A stretch of 35,923 nt of DNA from Acidobacteriota bacterium. Lineage in GTDB: Bacteria > Acidobacteriota > Holophagae > Holophagales > Holophagaceae. The notes below the pieces were generated by a model, which saw only the letters and a program-made list of their open reading frames with translations, ran no database searches and was not told the DNA's origin. The stretch is from positions 1 to 35,923 of the forward strand of contig JAFDVN010000053.1 in NCBI GenBank assembly GCA_018269025.1, given 5' to 3'. The translations under genes were made by a program, and so were the position numbers. Positions 1 through 6,779 of the stretch are shown here, in pieces. Each line of letters starts with the position of its first letter. Within the stretch, counting starts at the first letter, position 1.

Positions 1-46
1 CCTTCTCCCGCAGCTTGAAGGTCGCGGGCGCGATGAGCCGCTTCAT
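1..46 (-). CDS. Glycerate kinase, N-terminal fragment (cut by window edge)
   Basis: Only the first 15 codons are in the window. They read MKRLIAPATFKLREK, which resembles the opening strand of glycerate kinases (family PF02595, typically M-K-x-x-I-A-P-x-x-F-K). The ATG lies one base downstream of the TGA of the nucleotidase gene at 48-956 on the same strand, so the two are probably cotranscribed and translationally coupled. The family phosphorylates glycerate to 2- or 3-phosphoglycerate. With 15 residues this is a pattern match only; the rest of the gene lies to the left of the window. Confidence 0.4.
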   Translation of the reverse strand, partial: MKRLIAPATFKLREK

Positions 47-47
47 G

Positions 48-956
48 TCAGACCTTGGGCTCGTTGCTCACGCCGCTCGCCACATGGCCCGTGGGGATGA
101 CCTGGGCCGCGGCGTCGCAGTGGCCCGTCTGGTCGTCGAAGAAGAAATCCGGCTCGAATTCCCGTAGGAAGTCCGCCTTGGTGAGCCCACCCAGGAACAT
201 CGCCTCGTCCACGCCGATATTCCATTGCATGAGCGTGCGAATGGCGCGCTCGTGGGCGGGCGCGCTCCGGGCCGTCACCAGCGCGGTGCGGATGCGCGTG
301 GGCGTTCCGCCCGCGCCGGACTGGAGGCGGTGCAGCGCCTCCAGCAGCGGCTTGAACGGGCCGGGTGGAAGGGGCTCCGCCGCGTGTTCCGTCTCGTGTT
401 TCTGGAAGGCATCCATGCCCTCGGCCTGGTAGACCCGCTCCGCCTCGTCGCTGAAGAGCACCGCGTCGCCGTCGAAGGCGATGCGGATTTCATCCGGGTG
501 CCTCTCGGCGGCGACGGCGCTGTTGGGATAGACCCGAGCCGCCGGATAACCCGCCAGCAGGGCGGAGCGGACATCCTCCTCCTTGGCGCTCAGGAAGAGA
601 TTCGCACCGAGAGGCCGCAAATACTGGAAGGGGTTCTTGCCCTTGGTGAACACCCCCCGTTCCAGGGCCAGTTCCGCCGCCTTGGCGCTGCGGAAGACCC
701 GCATCCCGCTCACCGGGTCGTTCTGGGAGAGGATGACGACTTCCACCCGCTTTTCATCTCCCGCGTTGAAGGCGAGGAGCTTCTTCACCAGCGGGAAGGC
801 CACCCCGGGCCGGGCCGGAGTCTCCAGGCGGTCGAGCTGAAGGCGCATGTAGGCCGATTCCCCTTCCTTTTCGAAGAGGCGGTTTTCCTCCTCGAAATCG
901 AAGAGCGCCCGGGACGAAATGGCGACGACGAGCTGGCCTTCCAGCGTTTTGGGCAT
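48..956 (-). CDS. 5'-nucleotidase, cytosolic NT5C1-like family
   Basis: The 302-residue protein resembles the PF06189 5'-nucleotidase family (relatives of cytosolic 5'-nucleotidase 1), which hydrolyses nucleoside 5'-monophosphates to nucleosides. The segment SSRALFDFEEE at residues 14-24 is the characteristic N-terminal motif. IAFDGDAVLFSDEAE at about 159-173 provides a HAD-like Asp-x-Asp pair, TARSAPAHERA follows in the C-terminal third, and EPDFFFDDQTGH near residue 275 supplies an acidic Mg-binding motif. No signal peptide is seen, so it should be cytosolic. It lies head-to-head with the cysteine desulfurase gene, with only 33 bp between the two start codons, and runs directly into the glycerate kinase start. 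The family call is from remembered motifs; the physiological substrate cannot be told. Confidence 0.8.
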   Translation of the reverse strand: MPKTLEGQLVVAISSRALFDFEEENRLFEKEGESAYMRLQLDRLETPARPGVAFPLVKKLLAFNAGDEKRVEVVILSQNDPVSGMRVFRSAKAAELALERGVFTKGKNPFQYLRPLGANLFLSAKEEDVRSALLAGYPAARVYPNSAVAAERHPDEIRIAFDGDAVLFSDEAERVYQAEGMDAFQKHETEHAAEPLPPGPFKPLLEALHRLQSGAGGTPTRIRTALVTARSAPAHERAIRTLMQWNIGVDEAMFLGGLTKADFLREFEPDFFFDDQTGHCDAAAQVIPTGHVASGVSNEPKV

Positions 957-989
957 GGGGAAAGGCTAGCACTGCGCGAAACTTGGGAC

Positions 990-2030
990 ATGACCCGCCT
1001 CTACTTCGATGCCAACGCCACCGCGCCGGTCCATCCAGCGGCTGTGGAGGCCATGGCGAAGGCGATGACGGAGGCCTGGGCCAATCCCACGAGCACCCAC
1101 CGGGAAGGCCAAAAGGCGCGCAATGCGGTGGAAGAAGCCCGGCGCGCCATCGCGGCTTCACTCGGTGTGGCCCCGGCGGAGCTGGTCTTCTGCGCTTCCG
1201 CCACGGAGGCGCTGCATCTGCTCTTGGACGGACTTTGGAGCGAGTTGGGGGATGAGCCCGCCGCGGCCTTTCCCGGCGAGCACAGTGCCTGCCTGAATCC
1301 CCTTCGGACCTGGAGCCGGGTGAGCTGGTTGCCAGAGATCCCGGATGGCGTCCGAACCCTCATCCAGATGGCCGCGAACAATGAGACGGGTCTTTGCTAC
1401 GCGATGCCCCAGCGGGTTGGCGCGATCCGGCTCAAGGACTGCGCCCAGGCCTGGGGAAAGGTGGCGCTGGACCTCTCCGATTGCGACGCGGCGGTGTTCA
1501 GCGGCCACAAGATGGGCGGCCCCCGGGGCGCGGCCCTGCTCTGGATGCGGCCCGGTCTGCCCTGGGAGCCGGTGATGGAAGGGCCTCAGGAGCGGCGGCG
1601 GCGCGGTGGCACAGAGGACACGCCGGCCATCCTCGGCCTCGCGGCGGCGGTGAAGCACCTGCCCGAACGGCTGGAGGGCAACGCCGCCCTCGCGCCCTTG
1701 CGGGACGCGCTGGAGGTGGAGGTGCTGGGTTGGTCGCCGGACTTCGAGGCCATCGGCTGCGGGCAGGATCGCCTGCCCAACACGAGCTGCCTCCTGCTCC
1801 GCGGCCACAGCGGCGAAGCCGTCCACATGGCCTTGGACCTGGAAGGCCTCGCCATCAGCACGGGAAGCGCCTGTCACAGCGGCGCGGTGAAACCCAGCCA
1901 TGCGGTGATGAGCCTGGGTTACAGCGAGGCTGAAGCCCGAAGCGTCATCCGGGTTTCGATGCTGCCCGGCACGACCAACGCGGAGGTGGATCGCCTTGTC
2001 GCGGGTTTGAAGAAGGTGCTTAAAGCCTAG
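990..2030 (+). CDS. Cysteine desulfurase, class V aminotransferase fold (NifS/IscS-like)
   Basis: This 346-residue PLP enzyme is predicted to remove sulfur from cysteine as a protein persulfide. MTRLYFDANATAPVHP is the typical NifS/IscS opening. SGHKMGGPRG places the PLP-binding lysine at K174, and STGSACHSGAVKPSH places the catalytic cysteine at C295. Asn-Glu-Thr at 131-133 and Gln153 fit cofactor-binding positions. At 346 residues it is shorter than IscS (about 400). No iscU, iscA or other Fe-S assembly gene is adjacent, so the sulfur acceptor is unknown; it could serve tRNA thiolation or Fe-S assembly. The ATG at 990 is chosen because the open frame upstream of it is the antisense of the nucleotidase gene. 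Its stop overlaps the stop of the convergent phosphodiesterase gene. Confidence 0.85.
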   Translation: MTRLYFDANATAPVHPAAVEAMAKAMTEAWANPTSTHREGQKARNAVEEARRAIAASLGVAPAELVFCASATEALHLLLDGLWSELGDEPAAAFPGEHSACLNPLRTWSRVSWLPEIPDGVRTLIQMAANNETGLCYAMPQRVGAIRLKDCAQAWGKVALDLSDCDAAVFSGHKMGGPRGAALLWMRPGLPWEPVMEGPQERRRRGGTEDTPAILGLAAAVKHLPERLEGNAALAPLRDALEVEVLGWSPDFEAIGCGQDRLPNTSCLLLRGHSGEAVHMALDLEGLAISTGSACHSGAVKPSHAVMSLGYSEAEARSVIRVSMLPGTTNAEVDRLVAGLKKVLKA

Positions 2031-3160
2031 GGCAGGAAGGGGATGATCTTGCCATCGGGTGCCTGCTCCCACTTAAGGCCGAGCATCTTCGCCACCGTCG
2101 GCGCGAGGTCCCAGAGGGGCACGGATCCGAGGGGGCCGCTGCCCTGATCGAAGACGACGAGCCAAGTGTGCATCTCCGGGTTCGCGGGATCGAAGGCGTG
2201 ACAACCGATGCGAGCTGCGCGTTCCTTGGCGAGGGAAGCCGCGTCCGTGGCCTCGCTGAGCCAAGTGCCCTTGGGTGCGGAGATGATGATGTCTCCGACG
2301 CGGGGTGAAGCCGCGAGATGGAAACGCAGGGGCAAGGTGTCCCTCGTCCAGGCGCGGAGGCCCGCGTGGCGAAGGCGGGCGAGGGCTTCCTCCACCTGTG
2401 CCTTGTGATCCAGGTACACGAAGGCGCTGCCCCCGTGCGCGTTGATGCGGCCCGGGATGCCCTTCAGGACCTTCGGAAGCGACATCATCTTGGGCACCCG
2501 GGCGAATCCGTGATCGGCGCAGAGAATGATTCGGGTCTCGGGGTCCTCGGCTCGGATCTTCGCGATCCAGGGCGCGAGCAGCGCGTCCGTGGCGCGAAGC
2601 TTCCGGTAGACTTCGCGGCTGTCGGGTCCGTGGCGGTGCGCTTCACTATCCATCCCGCTCAGGTAAGCCATGACGAGGCGTGCACCCTCCTTCAGCGCCG
2701 TGTCGCAGAAGGCGAGGGCCTGGGCATCGGGTCGGCCTGGTGTGAAGGATTCCATCCGCCAAGGCGATTCGCCGCGCCAGGGCCCCGTGGCGCAGGGCCA
2801 GTGGTAGACGGCGGCCTTCACGCCGCTGCGCTCCGCCGCGATCCAGAGGGGTTCCCGCTCCAGGAACTCCGCCTTGGCGGTGTAGGGAACGAAGCCCGCG
2901 ACCGGGTCCACAAAGCCATTGGCGACAATGCCATGGTGCTCGGGCCAGCAGCCCGTGGCGATCGTCGCGTGGCCGTTGAAGGTGGTGGACGGGAAAGGCG
3001 GGATGCCCTCGCCCACCCAGGCCTGCCGACTGAGCTTCCAAGTCTGGGGCATGGTGTGGGCATTGAACTTTCGCGCGGCCAAGCCATCAAAGCTGAGGAT
3101 CACGACCTTGGGTTGGGCACCCAGGATCGCGCAGACCAGGAGCAGCAGAAGAGCACGCAT
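2027..3160 (-). CDS. Type I phosphodiesterase/nucleotide pyrophosphatase (alkaline phosphatase superfamily), exported
   Basis: This 377-residue protein has a short N-terminal hydrophobic signal (residues 1-15, ending LGAQ) and the metal-site pattern of the PF01663 family. Residues expected to bind two Zn ions or act in catalysis are D25 (SFDG), nucleophile T60 (FPSTTFNGHATIATG), D171 and H175 (GMDSEAHRHGPDS), D216-H217 (CADHG) and a histidine in INAHGG near 242. Such enzymes hydrolyse phosphodiester or pyrophosphate bonds of nucleotides or lipid head groups outside the cytoplasm; the substrate here is unknown. It is convergent with the cysteine desulfurase gene (4-bp overlap of stop codons) and divergent from the methyltransferase gene, with 38 bp between the start codons. 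Confidence 0.85.
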   Translation of the reverse strand: MRALLLLLVCAILGAQPKVVILSFDGLAARKFNAHTMPQTWKLSRQAWVGEGIPPFPSTTFNGHATIATGCWPEHHGIVANGFVDPVAGFVPYTAKAEFLEREPLWIAAERSGVKAAVYHWPCATGPWRGESPWRMESFTPGRPDAQALAFCDTALKEGARLVMAYLSGMDSEAHRHGPDSREVYRKLRATDALLAPWIAKIRAEDPETRIILCADHGFARVPKMMSLPKVLKGIPGRINAHGGSAFVYLDHKAQVEEALARLRHAGLRAWTRDTLPLRFHLAASPRVGDIIISAPKGTWLSEATDAASLAKERAARIGCHAFDPANPEMHTWLVVFDQGSGPLGSVPLWDLAPTVAKMLGLKWEQAPDGKIIPFLP

Positions 3161-3198
3161 CTCCCCAGTCTGCGGTCCCGCTCCGCTAGAGTGAAGCC

Positions 3199-4380
3199 AT
3201 GGCGTGGCCCTATCCCATCCTCAAACTCAAACCCGGCAAGGAAGACCTGCTGGGCAAGCGACATCCGTGGATTCTGTCGGGCGCGCTGGAAGAGCCGCCG
3301 AAATCCACGCTCGTGCGACTCGCCGACGCGCGCGGTCGCGTGCTGGCCGTGGGTACGGCTTCGCCCTCGAACCCGCTGGCGGTGCGGATCTTCCGCTTCG
3401 AGGAAGCCCCGTTGGATGGGGACTTCTTCCGGGAGCGCTTCGAGGCCGCCCTGTCCTTGAGAAAGGTGCTTGGCCTTTGGAACCCGGAAGGCGGATGCCG
3501 CTGGATCTTCGGCGAAGGGGATTTCTTGCCGGGGCTCGTGGTGGACCGCTACGGCCCGGCCCTCGTGATCCAGGTGGGCACGGCGGGGTTGGAAGCCCTG
3601 CGCGATCTCTGGTGGCCGGTGCTGCGAAGCCTCGCCGAGCGGGAAGGCTGCACCATCTTCGTGGAGCGTAGCCAATCCGGGCGCAAGGAGGAGGGTCTCC
3701 AGCCCGTGAACCGCCTGCTGAAGGGCAGTCTCGGCGCGCCGGTGGTGATCCGTGAAGGCGCGGCGAAACTCAGCGTGGATCTCATGAAGGGTCAGAAGAC
3801 GGGCTTCTTCCTGGATCAGCGCGCCCATCGCCTCAAGGTGGGTTCTCTCGCTGTGGGCAAGCGCGTGCTCAACGCGTTTGGCTACACCGGCGGTTTCTCC
3901 ATCCACGCCGGGCTCGGCGGCGCCTACGAAGTCGCGACCTTGGATATCAGCGGCCCCGCGCTCGATGCTTGCGAAAAGGACTGGGCGGCCAACGGCCTGG
4001 ACCCCGCCGCCCACACGCGCATGGAGGGAGACGCCTTCGAACTCATGCGTCAGCTCGAACCGGCGTCCTTCGACCTCGTCATCGTGGACCCTCCGGCCTT
4101 CGCCAAGCGCCGGGTGGATGTGCCCCAGGCCTTCAAAGCCTACAAGGATGTGTTCCGTCTCGGTGCCCGAGCCACGGCCGATGGCGGCCTACTCTGGTGC
4201 TTCTCCTGCAGCCAGCATCTGGATCGTGGTCGTTTTCAGGAAGCCGTGTGGACCGCGTTGCTTGAAGCGGGTCGGGATGCCCAAGTGGTCGCCCACCTCG
4301 GCCAACCGGAAGACCATCCCTATTCCTTGAACCACCCCGAAGGCTTCTACCTCAAGGGGTTGTTGCTCGCCGTGCAATAG
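3199..4380 (+). CDS. rlmI: SAM-dependent 23S rRNA methyltransferase, RlmI-like
   Basis: The 393-residue protein matches RlmI (E. coli 396 residues), which methylates C5 of a 23S rRNA cytosine. Residues 1-70 form the PUA-type RNA-binding domain (LKPGKEDLLGKRHPWILSGA). The linker contains GQKTGFFLDQR (about 198-208). The Rossmann methyltransferase domain has motif I at 229-240 (GKRVLNAFGYTGGF), motif IV at 297-301 (DPPAF) and a cysteine motif near 342-346 (CFSCS) where the catalytic cysteine is expected. It ends just before a duplicated hairpin region, and its last 17 codons are repeated at 4579-4631. Substrate assignment to C1962 is by family only; the related YccW/YwbD subfamily has the same architecture. 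Confidence 0.85.
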   Translation: MAWPYPILKLKPGKEDLLGKRHPWILSGALEEPPKSTLVRLADARGRVLAVGTASPSNPLAVRIFRFEEAPLDGDFFRERFEAALSLRKVLGLWNPEGGCRWIFGEGDFLPGLVVDRYGPALVIQVGTAGLEALRDLWWPVLRSLAEREGCTIFVERSQSGRKEEGLQPVNRLLKGSLGAPVVIREGAAKLSVDLMKGQKTGFFLDQRAHRLKVGSLAVGKRVLNAFGYTGGFSIHAGLGGAYEVATLDISGPALDACEKDWAANGLDPAAHTRMEGDAFELMRQLEPASFDLVIVDPPAFAKRRVDVPQAFKAYKDVFRLGARATADGGLLWCFSCSQHLDRGRFQEAVWTALLEAGRDAQVVAHLGQPEDHPYSLNHPEGFYLKGLLLAVQ

Positions 4381-4401
4381 AACGGCGACTACGCGGAGAG
4401 A

Positions 4402-4464
4402 AGCGGAGAAGCGGAGGGCAGCAGAGGATTCCTGATTTTCTCCGCTGCCCTCCGCTTCTCCGCT
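4402..4464. terminator. Long hairpin, copy A; probable bidirectional terminator
   Basis: A perfect 20-bp inverted repeat (4403-4422 with 4444-4463, extendable by one A-T pair) encloses a 21-nt loop. Outer GCGGAG/CTCCGC arms at 4393-4398 and 4468-4473 lengthen the stem further. The arms are built of CGGAG-containing units. It lies between convergent genes, as expected of a bidirectional terminator, although no clean U tract follows on either strand. Confidence 0.6.
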
Positions 4465-4483
4465 GTCCTCCGCTTGGTGCTTA

Positions 4484-4576
4484 TTACTTCGAAAGCGCCG
4501 ACGCGATGAATCCCCTTACATCGCCACGCAGCTTGGCGCGCTGGGCGTCGTCAATGTAGATCATGTGCCCGGCTTC
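4484..4576 (-). pseudogene. Relic of the S10 carboxypeptidase 3' end (duplication remnant)
   Basis: This piece encodes the same last 30 residues plus stop as the intact peptidase gene (4734-4826). It differs only at synonymous sites: the Leu-Ser pair before the final Lys is CTT TCG here and CTA TCC in the intact gene, and one Lys codon is AAG instead of AAA. It has no start codon or upstream coding region and joins directly to the rlmI tail relic at 4577-4579, so it cannot make a functional protein. Confidence 0.85.
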
Positions 4577-4578
4577 GC

Positions 4579-4631
4579 TGAACCACCCCGAAGGCTTCTA
4601 CCTCAAGGGGCTGTTGCTCGCCGTGCAATAG
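4579..4631 (+). pseudogene. Relic of the rlmI 3' end (duplication remnant)
   Basis: This relic encodes the last 16 residues of the RlmI-like protein, from Asn-His-Pro to Val-Gln, plus the stop codon. One synonymous Leu codon differs (CTG here, TTG in the intact gene). It has no start and is preceded by the peptidase relic on the other strand, so it is a duplication remnant. Confidence 0.85.
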
Positions 4632-4652
4632 AACGGCGACTACGCGGAGAGA

Positions 4653-4715
4653 AGCGGAGAAGCGGAGGGCAGCAGAGGATTCCTGATTTTCTCCGCTGCC
4701 CTCCGCTTCTCCGCT
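4653..4715. terminator. Long hairpin, copy B; probable bidirectional terminator
   Basis: This is the exact duplicate of the hairpin at 4402-4464: the 20-bp arms lie at 4654-4673 and 4695-4714. It sits about 20 bp from the stop codon of the S10 peptidase gene and probably ends that transcript. Together with copy A it fills the 353-bp stretch 4381-4733, which otherwise holds only the two coding relics. Confidence 0.6.
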
Positions 4716-4733
4716 GTCCTCCGCTTGGTGCTT

Positions 4734-6257
4734 TTACTTGGATAGCGCCGACGCGATGAATCCCCTTACATCGCCACGCAGTTTGGCGCGCTGGGCGTCG
4801 TCAATGTAGATCATGTGCCCGGCTTCATAGAACCCGAGGGAGATGCGCGCGCGCATGGCGGGCTCCAGGCCCATGTGGTCCAGGGTGTATTCCGTGGCGA
4901 AGAAGGGTGTGCCCAGGTCGTAGTAGCCATTGGCCACGAAGAGCTTCATGTAGGGGTTCTTGCGGAAGGCCTCGGACAGCTTGGTGCTGGTGTCCACCAT
5001 GCTGTTATCGGAATTCCAGTCCCAGGCGCCGTTCACTTTGTAGCTGAGCGTCTCGTAGGGATCATCCGTCTCGAAGCCCAGGTCCCGGCGCACATAGTCA
5101 TTGAAGCAGGAGGTGTAGGGCGGCGTGATGGCGGCCATGAGCGGATCGGTCTCGGACATTTCCTCGGTGCCGCGGGAAGGCATCTGCTTGAAACGGGCTT
5201 CCAACCGCCCGATGAGGCGGTTCTGATCGCGAAGCAGCTCGGAGGTGAACGCGTAGATCACCGGGCGAAGGTTGGATTGGAGCACATAGGCCGGGCTCAG
5301 ACCCGTGAATCGGGCGATCTTCTGGGCCAGATCGTTGCGCTCCGTGGGGGTGAGCAGATCGCCTTTTCGAAGCGCGTCCGCGTAGGCGCCGGTGGCGAAG
5401 GCCTTGGCCTGGGCGGCGACCTCCGCGACAGGAAGGGCCTGGAGATCCGCACCGAGTTTCTTGTGGTACCAGGCGGTCGTCGCATAACTGGGCAGGAAGA
5501 GCTCGAAGGGCAGGTCGTTGCCGCGGGCGAATTCCGTGGTCTGAAAGTTCATGATGGAGGAGATGAGGATCACGCCGTTCAGCGCGACGCCCTGATTCAG
5601 CAAATAACTGGAGAGCGCCGATGCCCGTGTCGTGCCGTAGCTTTCGCCCGCCAGGAACAAGGGCGAGGTCCAGCGCTCGTTGCGGGTGAGGTAGAGGCGG
5701 ATGAAGTCCGCCACGGAACTCACATCGCCCCGGAGGGACCAGTACTTCTTGGCATCCTCAGGCTTCTCGGTCTTGCTGAAGCCGGTGCCGACTGGGTCAA
5801 TGAAGACCAAGTCCGCCTGGTCCAGCCAGGTCTCGTTGTTGTCCTCGAGATGGAAAGGCGGCGGCGGCAGCTCGCCATCGGCCTGGAGGTGCACGCGACG
5901 GGGCCCGATGCAGCCCAGATGCAGCCAGATGGAGGAGGAGCCGGGACCGCCGTTGAAGCAGAAGATAAGGGGGCGATTCGACCCTCCGCCATCCAGGGTG
6001 TAGGCGGTGTAGAAGAGTTTGGCTTCGCGGTCGCCCTTGGCGTCGCTCAACGGCATGTAGCCGACGGTGGCGGTGTACTTCAGCACCTTGCCGGAAGCCG
6101 TGATCTGGTGATGGGTGGAGACCGGCTTGGGCAGGGCTGCGGCTTCATCCTTCGGCCCCGCCTTGGGGGCCTTGAGATCGGGCTTGGCTTGGTGCGCGTC
6201 TTGGGCGCAGAGAGGTAGGAAAAGGGCCATCGCGGCCGGGGCGAGCAGTTTCCGCAT
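4734..6257 (-). CDS. Serine carboxypeptidase, peptidase family S10, exported
   Basis: This 507-residue protein has an N-terminal signal peptide (MRKLLAPAAMALFLPLCAQ) followed by an Ala/Lys/Pro-rich linker. The S10 substrate-binding motif FNGGPGSSSIW is at about 101-111. The catalytic triad is S206 (AGESYGTT), D447 (DLGTPFF) and H481 (YEAGHMIYID). These alpha/beta-hydrolases remove C-terminal residues from peptides, here in the periplasm or outside the cell. An ACGAGG ribosome-binding site lies seven bases before the ATG, inside a 9-bp inverted repeat that touches the start codon. The 3' end is duplicated at 4484-4576. Family assignment is secure; the substrate is unknown. Confidence 0.9.
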   Translation of the reverse strand: MRKLLAPAAMALFLPLCAQDAHQAKPDLKAPKAGPKDEAAALPKPVSTHHQITASGKVLKYTATVGYMPLSDAKGDREAKLFYTAYTLDGGGSNRPLIFCFNGGPGSSSIWLHLGCIGPRRVHLQADGELPPPPFHLEDNNETWLDQADLVFIDPVGTGFSKTEKPEDAKKYWSLRGDVSSVADFIRLYLTRNERWTSPLFLAGESYGTTRASALSSYLLNQGVALNGVILISSIMNFQTTEFARGNDLPFELFLPSYATTAWYHKKLGADLQALPVAEVAAQAKAFATGAYADALRKGDLLTPTERNDLAQKIARFTGLSPAYVLQSNLRPVIYAFTSELLRDQNRLIGRLEARFKQMPSRGTEEMSETDPLMAAITPPYTSCFNDYVRRDLGFETDDPYETLSYKVNGAWDWNSDNSMVDTSTKLSEAFRKNPYMKLFVANGYYDLGTPFFATEYTLDHMGLEPAMRARISLGFYEAGHMIYIDDAQRAKLRGDVRGFIASALSK

Positions 6258-6282
6258 GTAAGCCTCGTGAGGTGAGGCTTAC
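6258..6282 (-). promoter_or_regulatory. Hairpin covering the ribosome-binding site of the S10 peptidase gene
   Basis: A perfect 9-bp inverted repeat (GTAAGCCTC / GAGGCTTAC) with a 7-nt loop abuts the ATG at 6257. In the minus-strand mRNA the Shine-Dalgarno-like ACGAGG lies in the start-proximal arm and loop edge. When folded, the hairpin would hide the ribosome-binding site, so it could tune translation. As DNA it could instead be an operator. No ligand-binding structure is apparent. Confidence 0.45.
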
Positions 6283-6308
6283 AGCCTACGCCGGGTGGTG
6301 GACCTGAT

Positions 6309-6695
6309 TCAATCCCCGAATCCAAGGCTCGTGCGGATGGATCGCCGGAGGGCGGCGGCCGCGTCCAGACTCTGGTGCGCCATCCCCTCATCCGCCATGG
6401 CACCGGGGTGGACGATCTGGATGGTGTGGGCGGTGAGCGTCCGGGCGGATTCCTTCAGATCGCCCCAGGCGGGTTCCAGATCCTCGCAAATGGACAGCAA
6501 GACCCCCAAATGGTGGGTGGTCGGGAAGGGGATATCGGCCTCCTCCATGCGGGCCAGGAGGTACTTCTTCACGCACTGCTGGGCGTGGAAGCAGGCCGCA
6601 TCATAGTTGGGCTGATCCTCGGTGACGAATTCCCGCCGGGCGGTCGTCCAGTCGGCCTCGGCCTTGTCCACCCACTCCTGGCTGAGGGCTTTCAT
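6309..6695 (-). CDS. HEPN-domain protein
   Basis: The 128-residue protein shows the HEPN pattern: an N-terminal helix WVDKAEADWTTARREF (about 8-23), the YDAACFHAQQCVKKYLLA helix (about 31-48), and LTAHTIQIVHPG in the position of the usual L-T-x-Y...R-Y-P-G motif. HEPN proteins often pair with a minimal nucleotidyltransferase as toxin-antitoxin modules, but no such partner is adjacent. The RNase-type R-x4-6-H motif is not clearly present; the R-T-L-T-A-H segment is the only candidate. The ATG at 6695 is preferred over an upstream start because GGAG lies about six bases before it. It follows the Rrf2 gene on the same strand after 84 bp. Function unknown. Confidence 0.75.
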   Translation of the reverse strand: MKALSQEWVDKAEADWTTARREFVTEDQPNYDAACFHAQQCVKKYLLARMEEADIPFPTTHHLGVLLSICEDLEPAWGDLKESARTLTAHTIQIVHPGAMADEGMAHQSLDAAAALRRSIRTSLGFGD

Positions 6696-6779
6696 CCGTG
6701 CTCCGGGGAAGATTCGAGACCAGTCTAGCGAGGTCCCGCGCCTCATGCCTCCATCGGCAGGTTTCTCACTGGAGTTGAT

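Larger units (their letters stand above)
4328..4576. repeat. Tandem duplication, copy A
   Basis: This 249-bp unit is repeated at 4579-4826 with a 251-bp period, which drops to 250 after a 1-bp indel near 4482. Copy A contains the true 3' end of rlmI (4328-4380), a long hairpin, and a relic of the last 30 codons plus stop of the S10 carboxypeptidase (4484-4576, minus strand). The copies differ at only a handful of positions. The four substitutions in coding parts that I could find are all synonymous, and the indel lies just outside the peptidase stop codon. Confidence 0.95.
4579..4826. repeat. Tandem duplication, copy B
   Basis: This second unit contains a relic of the rlmI tail (4579-4631), a second copy of the hairpin, and the true 3' end of the S10 carboxypeptidase (4734-4826). 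The junction between the units sits at 4576-4579 beside a short GAACC sequence. The same word occurs at the left end of copy A and just to the right of copy B, which fits microhomology-mediated or unequal recombination. Confidence 0.95.

Noticed and set aside
225-989. Long N-terminal extension of the cysteine desulfurase frame
   Set aside because: It is antisense to the nucleotidase gene, has shadow-type low-complexity composition, and the family start fits the ATG at 990.
4328-4826. Repeats considered as a CRISPR array
   Set aside because: There are only two units of about 250 bp with no spacers, and they contain gene tails, so this is a tandem duplication.
4815-6218. Long plus-strand open frame opposite the S10 peptidase
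   Set aside because: It is a shadow of a gene with an intact catalytic triad and shows no family motifs.
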